A stretch of DNA of 10,158 nucleotides from Haloferacaceae archaeon. GTDB lineage: Archaea; Halobacteriota; Halobacteria; Halobacteriales; Haloferacaceae. Below are positions 1 through 5,920 of this stretch, in pieces. Numbering within the stretch: the first letter of the stretch is position 1; each line of letters opens with the position of its first letter. Below the pieces are notes generated by a model, which was not told the origin of the DNA, ran no database searches, and worked only from the letters and a program-made list of their open reading frames with translations. The stretch is from assembly GCA_028274825.1 (NCBI GenBank), contig JAQCMZ010000503.1, positions 1 to 10,158 on the forward strand. The letters are read 5' to 3'. A program made the position numbers and the translations under genes.

Positions 1-95
1 TAAGATACAGATTATATTATGTTTGTTAACACCCGAGTAAAAATCAATCTATGACACAGTCTGTTATTATTTCTACTTGTACATAATAAAGATAC
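1..95. other. AT-rich tract, candidate duplex unwinding element
   Basis: The first 60 bases contain 17 G or C (28%), and the following 35 bases are similarly AT-rich, against about half GC elsewhere. The tract directly adjoins G-rich ORB-like elements at 108-128 and 138-166. That is the layout expected for the melting region of a haloarchaeal origin, with Orc1 sites facing it. It is cut by the window edge, so its full length and the other flanking ORB cannot be seen. Confidence 0.45.
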
Positions 96-107
96 TGGTC
101 GCGATAA

Positions 108-128
108 GTTCCAGGGAGAGGGAGGGGG
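108..128 (+). promoter_or_regulatory. Degenerate ORB-like G-rich element
   Basis: GTTCCAG is followed by GGG, AGA, GGG, A, GGGGG without the GAAAC half. It shares the left arm and the G-rich end of the ORB 10 bases downstream, in the same orientation. It could be a decayed ORB or simply a G-rich tract. Together with the next ORB it gives five G-tracts of three or more within 59 bases. Confidence 0.3.
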
Positions 129-137
129 CTTCGCAGT

Positions 138-166
138 GTTCCAGTCGAAACGAAGGGGTGGGGGGG
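138..166 (+). promoter_or_regulatory. ORB element with G-string (Orc1/Cdc6 binding site)
   Basis: GTTCCAGTCGAAACGA is followed by a G4 run (155-158), a T and a G7 run (160-166). It matches the window's other ORBs except for T-to-C at the centre (CAGTCGAAAC against CAGTTGAAAC). The G-string points away from the AT-rich tract on its left. A dyad core plus a terminal G-string is the haloarchaeal ORB form bound by Orc1/Cdc6. Confidence 0.75.
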
Positions 167-511
167 TTGTCTCACACGAGACTGTCCACCACCCGATGGG
201 AACTTCAACACGTGTGCTACTAACAGGGCTACTGCAATCGGTCTTTTCACGGCCTTTATTACGTGAGTATCGATACAGTCGGCCATAATGGCAGGGATTT
301 CTCCGTCACAGGGTGTAATGCGAGTCACGTCTCCATGGAGTGAACATCTACCGGCAAGCCCACAGCCGTAGTAGTCCCCAGACGCGGTGGGTATTCCAGG
401 TAGCAGAGACAAAAGGGGAATGCGTTCGCCGGTCATCATCCGTCTCAGAACAGCAAGAGCTTTGAATGATTACTACTGCCGTGGGTGGCTAGCAGTGGAG
501 CAAAGAGAAAG

Positions 512-529
512 CTCGCGACCGCTCGCGAG
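512..529. repeat. Perfect hairpin in origin spacer
   Basis: CTCGCGA, loop CCGC, TCGCGAG: a perfect 7-bp stem with a 4-base loop. The 8-base word GCTCGCGA also occurs twice here as a direct repeat. No gene overlaps it. The role is unknown; it could be a protein site or a cruciform near the origin. Confidence 0.5.
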
Positions 530-591
530 AGGAAGTCAATCCGTGGAGGTGATGCCTGCCGTCAGAGGTGATCCAAACTCACCCCCTCAAG

Positions 592-610
592 CGTCAGTAT
601 TAAGCTGACG
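592..610. repeat. Inverted repeat in origin spacer
   Basis: CGTCAG and CTGACG form a perfect 6-bp stem around an AT-rich 7-base loop (TATTAAG). It lies in the non-coding spacer between the two ends of the origin region. Function is not known. Confidence 0.4.
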
Positions 611-730
611 AGTGACTTTACCTGATATCCGAACCGATTCAATACGGTAATCATCATACACGGACTGATGCGCAATACGGGTGAGAGAAATTGTGGTGAG
701 AACTCTCGACGAGGCGGAAACTCACAGACG

Positions 731-775
731 AAGACGAGATGGGAGGCTCCCGTCTTTGCAGCCGCGTTTTTCGCG
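731..775. repeat. Two hairpins with T-run in origin spacer
   Basis: AAGAC (731-735) pairs with GTCTT (752-756) around GGGAG-G-CTCCC (741-751), with GAGAT bulged out. It is followed by CGCG-TTTTT-CGCG (763-775). The palindrome plus T-rich loop could act as a terminator for a transcript crossing the origin, or as a structural element next to the orc1 promoter. No partner transcript can be identified. Confidence 0.35.
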
Positions 776-808
776 TACGGTAATCAACATCTGCTGACAT
801 AAGCACAA

Positions 809-820
809 TTTCAACTGGAG
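809..820 (-). promoter_or_regulatory. Half ORB next to the orc1 TATA box
   Basis: Read on the minus strand this is CTCCAGTTGAAA, identical over 12 bases to the start of the ORB at 4511-4530, but the G-string is missing. It lies four bases upstream of the TATA-like AAATATTTAT at 824-833 and faces the full ORB at 954-974 head to head. Binding of Orc1 here would be expected to interfere with TFB/TBP loading. That is inference from position only. Confidence 0.5.
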
Positions 821-823
821 AAG

Positions 824-833
824 AAATATTTAT
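824..833 (+). promoter_or_regulatory. Putative TATA box of orc1
   Basis: AAATATTTAT is the most TATA-like sequence between 700 and 1059. Archaeal transcription would start about 25 bases downstream (around 855), giving a leader of roughly 200 bases that carries the ORB at 954-974 and the 34-bp duplication. No TATA-like box is seen about 28 bases before the start codon, which argues against a leaderless message from an adjacent promoter. Confidence 0.4.
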
Positions 834-953
834 GTACCACCTCTACATTGAGTTTGGTTGAATAGACCAGGCGTCAGAAGGCGGAGAGTTCGTGCAGATC
901 TTGGGGGAGATACGGCACCCTCTCCAATCACGAGAAGTGCAGCCTGGTGACGA

Positions 954-974
954 TTTCCAGTTGAAACGGGGGGG
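954..974 (+). promoter_or_regulatory. ORB element with G7 string
   Basis: TTTCCAGTTGAAAC is followed directly by seven G (968-974). It is the cleanest full ORB in the origin region. It lies 86 bases before the orc1 start codon in the same orientation as the ORB at 138-166, and head to head with the half ORB at 809-820. Confidence 0.8.
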
Positions 975-993
975 ATTGGCGGATGTTCGGAGA

Positions 994-1061
994 AGAAGAA
1001 GACGTGGGCCGAAACGAGATTCAAAATAGAAGAAGACGTGGACCGAAACGAGATTCAAAAT
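994..1061 (+). repeat. 34-bp tandem duplication up to the orc1 start codon
   Basis: Bases 994-1027 and 1028-1061 are the same 34-base unit with one difference (GTGGGCC against GTGGACC). The second copy ends on the AT of the orc1 ATG, so the duplication abuts translation initiation exactly. Each copy carries GAAACGAG, the same eight bases found in the ORB at 4511-4530, and may be a weak Orc1 contact. In the first copy ATG is replaced by ATA. Confidence 0.85.
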
Positions 1062-2703
1062 GAACGATACTAAACCGCACGGTCCGGACAGGGGTGACCC
1101 GACCGGGGGGACGCAGGAGAACAGCGCGAGTAGCGGTGAAGCCGATAAAACCGACTCAAATGAGGCTACTAACGCAGCCGCCGACTCAACGGATCTCGAG
1201 TCTGAGTACGACCTTTCAACGTCGGTGGCGTCCTCAGCAAAGACTGACTCCGACAGCCGTGACCGATCAAGTCCAGAAGTGAGTCTGGACAATGTTCTCA
1301 ATGAGGACGATCAGAGTGACAATCAAGGGCTGTTCGATAATCTACTCTCCGGTAAGCCTATTTTTGAGAATAAAGAGGTTCTTCGGCCGTCATATACTCC
1401 TCAGGACCTCCCTCACCGGAACACCCAAATCAATAAAATGGCGACGATTCTCGTGTCTGCACTCCGTCGAAACACCCCGTCAAACATTCTCATTTACGGG
1501 AAAACTGGGACAGGCAAAACTGCAAGTGCGAAATACGTCTCACAAGAACTGGAATCGACTTCTGAGAAGTATGATGTCCCCTGTGAGGTAGAGTACATGA
1601 ACTGTGAAGTAACTGATACTCAGTATCGTGTCCTCGCGCAGCTCGCGAATACGTTTATCGAGAAAAACCGGCAAGTAGTCGAGGCGAAGCTCACCCGTCA
1701 CGAGGACCGCCGATCCACGCTGGCTGAAGACGCTGCTGAACTCCGAGCCTCGTCGTTCGACACGATTGAGGAACTCGACAACCGGATCACCGAACTCGAG
1801 GAAGAACGCGACCAGATGGAGGAGGTCCCGATGACGGGGTGGCCGACAGATCGTGTGTACACGTCGTTTTTCGAAGCTGTCGACTATCACGAACGAGTAG
1901 CAGTCATTATGCTGGACGAGATCGATAAATTAGTCGAAAAGTCCGGTGACGACACGTTGTATAACCTGTCTCGGATGAATAGCGAACTCGTCAACTCCCG
2001 GATCTCAATTATCGGGATTTCGAACGACCTGAAGTTCACGGAGTTTCTCGACCCGCGAGTAAAATCCTCACTCGGGGAAGAAGAAATTGTTTTCCCACCG
2101 TATGATGCCAATCAACTCCGGGATATTCTCCAACAGCGGGCGAAAGATGCGTTCAAATCAGATGTGCTCACTGACGATGTCATTCCCCTGTGTGCAGCCT
2201 TTGCAGCTCAGGAGCATGGAGACGCCCGGCGTGCACTCGATTTGCTCCGGACAGCAGGCGAACTCGCAGAGCGGGGGCAAGCGGAACGAGCCGACGAGAA
2301 TCACGTTAGGAAGGCCCAGGACAAAATTGAACTTGATCGGGTTGTCGAAGTCGTCAGGACACTTCCAACCCAGAGTAAGATTGTGTTGTACTCGACGGTT
2401 CTCCTCGAGAAAACCGGCGTTCACAACATCAACACCGGGGAGGTATTCAACATCTACAAGCGTTTGTGTAAAGAAATCGACGCTGACGTTCTCACACAGC
2501 GTCGAGTCACTGACCTGATCTCAGAGTTAGACATGCTCGGGATTGTCAACGCTGTCGTCGTCTCTAAGGGGCGATACGGACGTACAAAAGAAATCAGCCT
2601 CTCGGTGCCACTCGAAGAAACCGAAGCCGTGCTTCTCTCAGACTCCCGGTTGAGCAATATCGAGAACGCCGAACCGTTCGTCCAGGCCCGATTCGACAAC
2701 TGA
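1060..2703 (+). CDS. orc1: Orc1/Cdc6 replication initiator
   Basis: A 547-residue AAA+ initiator that would bind ORBs, melt the origin and load MCM helicase. Seen: Walker A GKTGTGKT at 147-154, Walker B MLDEID with D286-E287, sensor 1 asparagine in GISND at N322, sensor 2 GDARRALDLL at 387-396, and a C-terminal winged-helix region (about 430-540). The conserved core begins near residue 90 (GLFDNLLSGKPIFENKEVL). Residues 1-88 are an acidic Ser/Asp-rich tail. Residues 207-255 form a charged coiled-coil insertion between Walker A and B. Both extras make it longer than the roughly 400 residues usual for archaeal Cdc6; I recall similar insertions in oriC1-linked haloarchaeal Orc1 proteins. The ATG at 1060 is the first in frame. 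The gene adjoins the ORB region, which supports the oriC1-type assignment, and may be autoregulated through the half ORB at 809-820. Confidence 0.97.
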   Translation: MNDTKPHGPDRGDPTGGTQENSASSGEADKTDSNEATNAAADSTDLESEYDLSTSVASSAKTDSDSRDRSSPEVSLDNVLNEDDQSDNQGLFDNLLSGKPIFENKEVLRPSYTPQDLPHRNTQINKMATILVSALRRNTPSNILIYGKTGTGKTASAKYVSQELESTSEKYDVPCEVEYMNCEVTDTQYRVLAQLANTFIEKNRQVVEAKLTRHEDRRSTLAEDAAELRASSFDTIEELDNRITELEEERDQMEEVPMTGWPTDRVYTSFFEAVDYHERVAVIMLDEIDKLVEKSGDDTLYNLSRMNSELVNSRISIIGISNDLKFTEFLDPRVKSSLGEEEIVFPPYDANQLRDILQQRAKDAFKSDVLTDDVIPLCAAFAAQEHGDARRALDLLRTAGELAERGQAERADENHVRKAQDKIELDRVVEVVRTLPTQSKIVLYSTVLLEKTGVHNINTGEVFNIYKRLCKEIDADVLTQRRVTDLISELDMLGIVNAVVVSKGRYGRTKEISLSVPLEETEAVLLSDSRLSNIENAEPFVQARFDN

Positions 2704-2740
2704 ACTGAACTGAACTGAACTGAACTGTACTGTACTGTAC
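2701..2740 (+). repeat. Pentanucleotide microsatellite starting at the orc1 stop codon
   Basis: Five copies of TGAAC (2701-2725) are followed by three of TGTAC (2726-2740), then TGTTTTCCC. The first TGA is the orc1 stop. Because the unit is five bases long, the repeated TGA supplies stops in all three frames within 15 bases. The switch from TGAAC to TGTAC is one base change spread through the array, as expected from slippage or unequal exchange after a point mutation. Confidence 0.95.
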
Positions 2741-2833
2741 TGTTTTCCCAATTTTCAGCGGTGTCACGCAGAATTTCCCGAGACCCGATATCTCGCTAGT
2801 TCTGTGATTGTGTACGGGTTATCGAAGATTCAA

Positions 2834-2864
2834 GGCTAAAACCCCGCTCTTCAGGACGGGAAGC
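2834..2864. mobile_element. Hairpin resembling an IS200/IS605 (IS1341-type) end remnant
   Basis: GCT, AAAA, CCCCG, CTCTTCAGGA, CGGG, A, AGC forms a nested imperfect hairpin. The layout (a GGCT-A-rich-CCCCG arm, a TTCA-centred loop, a CGGG-AAGC arm) is one I associate with the ends of haloarchaeal IS200/IS605 and TnpB-only elements. No transposase gene remains beside it. It sits three bases beyond the sec11 stop codon, and a T7 run follows at 2876-2882, so it may instead act as a terminator for orc1 transcription. Family assignment rests on memory, not a search. Confidence 0.35.
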
Positions 2865-2867
2865 AAC

Positions 2868-3965
2868 TCAATCTGTCTTTTTTCGTGCGCTGACGAGCGT
2901 GACACCACCACTGGTGGCTCCTGCGAGGAGAACCACGCTCGACGATGTCGGAACCAGACTGGCAGCCCCGGTCACGACAAGCCGGATCCAACCCAGATAC
3001 GGAATTCTCAGCCGTGCGACACCGGTTATCCACGATTGCCGTACCGGTGAGGCGATGTTTGAAACCTGGTCATAGCGGGGATTACTGTCGCCTTTCGTCA
3101 GATACCCGTCGTGTGGCGCCGGACAATTAGCTATCTCTTCACAGCTTTGGCTGTTGAGGTAGTCGGAATCGGCTCTCTCGTGCCAGTCTTCGCCTTCCTC
3201 TACCGAAAGGTGGACCCGATGTATCGTCGGGGGGCCGCCTCCGGGTTCGTCAAACACGACTACCGACCCAGCGTTTCCGAAACTCCGGTGACCACTCTCC
3301 TTACCCGTGGTTCGTGTGACGACCCCGGCTTCGTCGGCGGACTCGGGCGAAAATCGTCCCGGATCCGTCACCACGATAAGATCACCTTTTTGCATATTTG
3401 GATCCATACTCCCGGATTGGACCGCCACCATCGGCGGCCAGACCCCGCTGATCCCGAACAGCAACAGTCCGATAGCCAAGACGATTATCGCACTTGACAG
3501 CATCTCTCGGAGCCACATGAGTGGCCCTGTTTGTGTCGTTCGAAATCGAGAGACTAGACCAGCATCAGACTCAGCCAGTTGGCGTTCAGTTGCGTTCGGC
3601 TTCGACTCGCGTGTGGGCTTCTCAACGTCGCCCCAGACCCAGTCTCTGTCACTGCGATTGTCGTCTGGCCGAGTCATCTCGTCCCTCCAGTTGTCACCGC
3701 GATCTGTCTGTTCACTCGCCAGTGAGGAAGCTCCGTCACTCGGCCCAGCAGTATCTGTCTGTGATTCCTGCACACTGCCGTCTGAGTCATCTCGTTCGAG
3801 ATCGCGTTCAGATTCTGAGCCTGATCCTGAGTCTGAGTGAGCTGTCTGATCAGCATCGACGGCCTCGTCGGATTCTGCAGCGTCTGGTTTGTCGCTCGAA
3901 TCCGGATCAGACTCGCGTACGTCGGAACCGGATTCTGTCGTGTCTTCTGAGGGCGACTCTCCCAT
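2868..3965 (-). CDS. sec11: Signal peptidase I, Sec11-type (family S26B)
   Basis: A 365-residue membrane protease that removes Sec signal peptides on the outer face of the membrane. Seen: a first membrane span at about 158-176 (AIIVLAIGLLLFGISG), then SGSMDP with the catalytic Ser at 186, IHRVH with His 249, and KGDSN with Asp 293. This is the Ser/His/Asp pattern of archaeal and eukaryotic signal peptidases rather than the bacterial Ser/Lys pair. A second hydrophobic segment lies near the C-terminus before the tail SARKKTD. The first ~150 residues are an extremely acidic, Ser/Asp-rich, probably cytoplasmic and disordered extension. The frame stays open upstream to 4385, but that part lacks the acidic bias and overlaps the DP1 gene, so MGESPSED at 3965 is chosen. 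The gene converges on orc1 and diverges from the DP1 gene. Confidence 0.92.
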   Translation of the reverse strand: MGESPSEDTTESGSDVRESDPDSSDKPDAAESDEAVDADQTAHSDSGSGSESERDLERDDSDGSVQESQTDTAGPSDGASSLASEQTDRGDNWRDEMTRPDDNRSDRDWVWGDVEKPTRESKPNATERQLAESDAGLVSRFRTTQTGPLMWLREMLSSAIIVLAIGLLLFGISGVWPPMVAVQSGSMDPNMQKGDLIVVTDPGRFSPESADEAGVVTRTTGKESGHRSFGNAGSVVVFDEPGGGPPTIHRVHLSVEEGEDWHERADSDYLNSQSCEEIANCPAPHDGYLTKGDSNPRYDQVSNIASPVRQSWITGVARLRIPYLGWIRLVVTGAASLVPTSSSVVLLAGATSGGVTLVSARKKTD

Positions 3966-3987
3966 CAATCGCGATTTTGGCACGTTC

Positions 3988-3999
3988 AGGTTTGAACCT
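3988..3999. promoter_or_regulatory. Palindrome in the sec11 upstream region
   Basis: AGGTT-TG-AACCT is a perfect 5-bp inverted repeat 23 bases upstream of the chosen sec11 start. A TATA-like ATTAA (minus strand, about 4005-4009) lies just beyond it, so the palindrome would fall near the transcription start. It may be an operator; no regulator can be named. Confidence 0.25.
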
Positions 4000-4207
4000 T
4001 CTGGGTTAATGCGGTCCCTGCCGTCCAGAGGGAGGATCGGTGCACGACGACCGTCTCGGAGTCGTTCGAGAACGCTCATCTCTCCTGGTGATTCGAGGGT
4101 CTGATCTCTCACCCTACTGACACCGAAAGTGACATGAGAAGCCCCGAGATCTAATACGTGGGTGAACTCACAGCGCGTATGCCCGAGGGCTCTGTTTCGA
4201 GTGGGTC

Positions 4208-4215
4208 GATATTTT
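4208..4215 (+). promoter_or_regulatory. Putative TATA box of the DP1 gene
   Basis: GATATTTT lies 46 bases before the GTG start at 4261, in a locally AT-rich stretch. Transcription would begin near 4237, giving a leader of about 25 bases with no Shine-Dalgarno sequence. The 295-bp gap between the divergent sec11 and DP1 genes holds nothing else I recognise besides the palindrome at 3988-3999. Confidence 0.35.
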
Positions 4216-4260
4216 GTTTTCTTCGGCATCCTTTTGGCCTGCCGGCTACTGTCACAGTTC

Positions 4261-5901
4261 GTGCCACTGGAGACTCCTTCGCGCCTCGTACGGGAACTTG
4301 CCGGCCGGGGATACAACGCCGAGCGCGAAGCAATCACCATTCTTGCAGGGGCTACTGACCCGGCGCTAGCGCTCGAAGCAGCCATCGAGCAGGCGCCTGA
4401 TGATGCGCTCCGGATCTCTGCTGATCACGTGAGAACTGCTCTCGAGAGCTCCAGTTCCCCCCCTGTTTCAACTGGAACAGACGGCGAGTCCCTAACAGAC
4501 TCTGACAAATCTCCAGTTGAAACGAGGGGGTCTGCGTCAGAGCGTGACTCCCCAGAATCAGCCGCCTCGACCGACACCACCGATACAGACCCCACTGCAA
4601 GCGACGTACCGCCTCAGACGGGGACAAATAGCCCTCCCAGAGGGGCTCCTCAAGAGGCTGCCGGATCTGCCAGTGAGGAGAGCGAGACCGATGACTCTCG
4701 GTCTGTTAGTGTCTCGGGCGATATCACCGGCCAAAGCACGGGTACAGGTGAGTACTCAGATTTTGTCCGGACGTTTCGAGATCGATATCAGCAGCTTTCA
4801 CCGTTACTTCGGGGCAGAGTCAATCACCGCCCTACTGAGGCAATCACGGCGATGCCTGGCGGGAGTGATACGGCGATGATTGGATTGGTAAACGATATTC
4901 GGTCGACAGCCAGCGGTCACTGGCTGATCGAACTGGAGGATACGACCGGGACGTTTCCCTGTCTCGTCATGAAAGAGAGGTCGTTTGCTGATAGCGTGGA
5001 CGAAATCGTGATGGACGAATGTCTCGCTGTTGAGGGGACACTCGCAGACGACGGCGGGATTCTCTTCGTCAATTCGCTTTATTTCCCGGATATTCCCCGG
5101 ACTCACACCCCGTCGACAGCAGATCGGCCGGTCCAGGCGGCTCTCATCTCAGACATTCACGTCGGCAGTGACGAGTTCATGGACGACGCGTGGGAGCGGT
5201 TCGCCGAGTGGCTCCATACCCCCGAGGCCAGCCAGGTTGAGTATCTCCTTATTGCGGGCGATATGGTTGAGGGCGTAGGAGTGTACCCGGATCAAGACGA
5301 CGAGTTAGATATCGTCGACATCTACGACCAATACGAGGCATTCGCCGAGCGGTTGAAAGCTGTTCCAGGAAATCTCGAGATCGTGTTAATCCCCGGCAAT
5401 CACGATGCTGTTCGACTCGCGGAACCACAGCCTGGCTTTGATGATAACCTTCGGTCGATTATGGACGTTCATGACGCCCGGATCCACGGCAACCCCGCGA
5501 TGGTTGATATCGAGGGTGTGTCGGTGTTGATGTATCACGGCGTCTCGCTGGATGAACTTATCGCTGAACTCCCCGATGCAAAGGCCAGTTACGAGAAGCC
5601 ACACTTGGCGATGAATCAACTGCTGAAAAAACGACACGTCGCTCCACAGTACGGTGGGCATATGCGTCTTGCCCCGGAAAAACAGGACTATCTCGTCATC
5701 GACGACGTTCCAGATGTTTTCCACACCGGGCACGTGCACAAACTCGGGTGGGGGAAGTATCACGGTGTACTCTCAGTCAACTCGGGCTGCTGGCAGGCCC
5801 AAACTGACTTCCAGCGGTCGGTTAATATCGACCCTGACGCTGGATTTGCTCCCATTCTCAATCTCGATACGCTCGAGATGACAGTGCGAAAGTTTGGCTG
5901 A
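4261..5901 (+). CDS. polD1: DNA polymerase II (family D) small subunit DP1, 3'-5' exonuclease
   Basis: A 546-residue proofreading subunit of replicative DNA polymerase D, paired with DP2 (not in the window). Seen: a small helical N-terminal domain (PLETPSRLVRELAGRGYNAE), a Ser/Thr/Glu/Pro-rich linker at about 63-163, an OB-fold region from about 205 (MIGLVNDIRS), then a calcineurin-like phosphoesterase domain with SDIHVG (D298, H300), GDMVEG (D334), PGNHDA (N380, H381, D382), YHG (H426) and GHVH (H491, H493). All metal-binding motifs are intact, so it should be an active exonuclease. GTG at 4261 is chosen because homologues, as I recall, begin near PLETP; the in-frame ATG at 4162 adds an Arg/Phe-rich, non-acidic stretch. 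Two ORB elements (4457-4478, 4511-4530) lie inside the linker coding sequence. It follows the divergent sec11 and belongs to the origin-linked replication cluster. Confidence 0.95.
   Translation: MPLETPSRLVRELAGRGYNAEREAITILAGATDPALALEAAIEQAPDDALRISADHVRTALESSSSPPVSTGTDGESLTDSDKSPVETRGSASERDSPESAASTDTTDTDPTASDVPPQTGTNSPPRGAPQEAAGSASEESETDDSRSVSVSGDITGQSTGTGEYSDFVRTFRDRYQQLSPLLRGRVNHRPTEAITAMPGGSDTAMIGLVNDIRSTASGHWLIELEDTTGTFPCLVMKERSFADSVDEIVMDECLAVEGTLADDGGILFVNSLYFPDIPRTHTPSTADRPVQAALISDIHVGSDEFMDDAWERFAEWLHTPEASQVEYLLIAGDMVEGVGVYPDQDDELDIVDIYDQYEAFAERLKAVPGNLEIVLIPGNHDAVRLAEPQPGFDDNLRSIMDVHDARIHGNPAMVDIEGVSVLMYHGVSLDELIAELPDAKASYEKPHLAMNQLLKKRHVAPQYGGHMRLAPEKQDYLVIDDVPDVFHTGHVHKLGWGKYHGVLSVNSGCWQAQTDFQRSVNIDPDAGFAPILNLDTLEMTVRKFG
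4457..4478 (-). promoter_or_regulatory. ORB element inside the DP1 gene (minus orientation)
   Basis: On the minus strand it reads GTTCCAGTTGAAAC, A, then seven G. The core matches the origin ORBs exactly. It falls in codons for the DP1 linker (about residues 66-73, SPPVSTG) and pairs head to head with the ORB at 4511-4530, with the G-strings pointing outward. Confidence 0.75.
4511..4530 (+). promoter_or_regulatory. ORB element inside the DP1 gene (plus orientation)
   Basis: CTCCAGTTGAAACGA is followed by five G. TCCAGTTGAAAC (4512-4523) is a perfect 12-bp inverted copy of 4465-4476, with 35 bases between the arms. It encodes linker residues about 84-90 (KSPVETRG). Orc1/Cdc6 binding is inferred from identity to the origin elements. 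Confidence 0.75.
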
Positions 5902-5920
5902 TCCAGGTTTGGATCTTTCT
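5900..5920 (+). terminator. Putative terminator of the DP1 gene
   Basis: GATCCA, loop GGTT, TGGATC (5900-5915) is a perfect 6-bp hairpin overlapping the stop codon, followed by TTTCT. Short stem plus pyrimidine run fits transcript ending. Archaeal terminators often need only the T-rich part, so the hairpin may be incidental. Confidence 0.35.

Larger units (their letters stand above)
1..1059. other. Replication origin region (oriC1-type) upstream of orc1
   Basis: This 1-kb stretch has no convincing gene; its open frames are not acidic and have no recognisable domain. It holds an AT-rich left edge, ORB-like elements at 138-166 (plus) and 954-974 (plus), a half ORB at 809-820 (minus), a degenerate G-rich copy at 108-128, several perfect hairpins between 512 and 775, and a tandem duplication next to the orc1 start. 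In haloarchaea the main chromosomal origin typically lies directly upstream of an orc1/cdc6 gene, with inverted ORBs around an AT-rich unwinding element. Here the ORB at 138-166 sits right of the AT-rich tract, so its inverted partner is probably just left of the window. Seen: the elements and the adjacent initiator gene. Inferred: origin activity, and that the unwinding element is at the left edge. Confidence 0.75.

Noticed and set aside
44..439. 131-codon minus-strand open frame across the AT-rich and ORB region
   Set aside because: Composition is not acidic, it crosses the ORB (which encodes its VSTGT) and the AT-rich tract, and no domain is recognisable.
843..1301. Minus-strand open frames opposite the orc1 5' end, one with a repeated MNLVS start
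   Set aside because: The repeated start comes from the 34-bp tandem duplication; the frames are antisense to orc1 and serine-rich through codon mirroring.
3307..4009. Long plus-strand open frames opposite the signal peptidase gene
   Set aside because: Ser/Arg-rich mirrors of the Asp/Ser-rich sec11 N-terminal codons; no promoter or domain.
4162..4260. Upstream in-frame ATG for the DP1 gene
   Set aside because: The extra 33 residues are Arg/Phe-rich and unlike haloarchaeal DP1 N-termini, which begin near PLETP; the TATA-like box at 4208-4215 also lies inside this stretch.
3966..4385. 140-codon N-terminal extension of the signal peptidase frame
   Set aside because: It overlaps the DP1 gene start, is Arg-rich rather than acidic, and the strongly acidic sec11 N-terminus begins cleanly at MGESPSED (3965).
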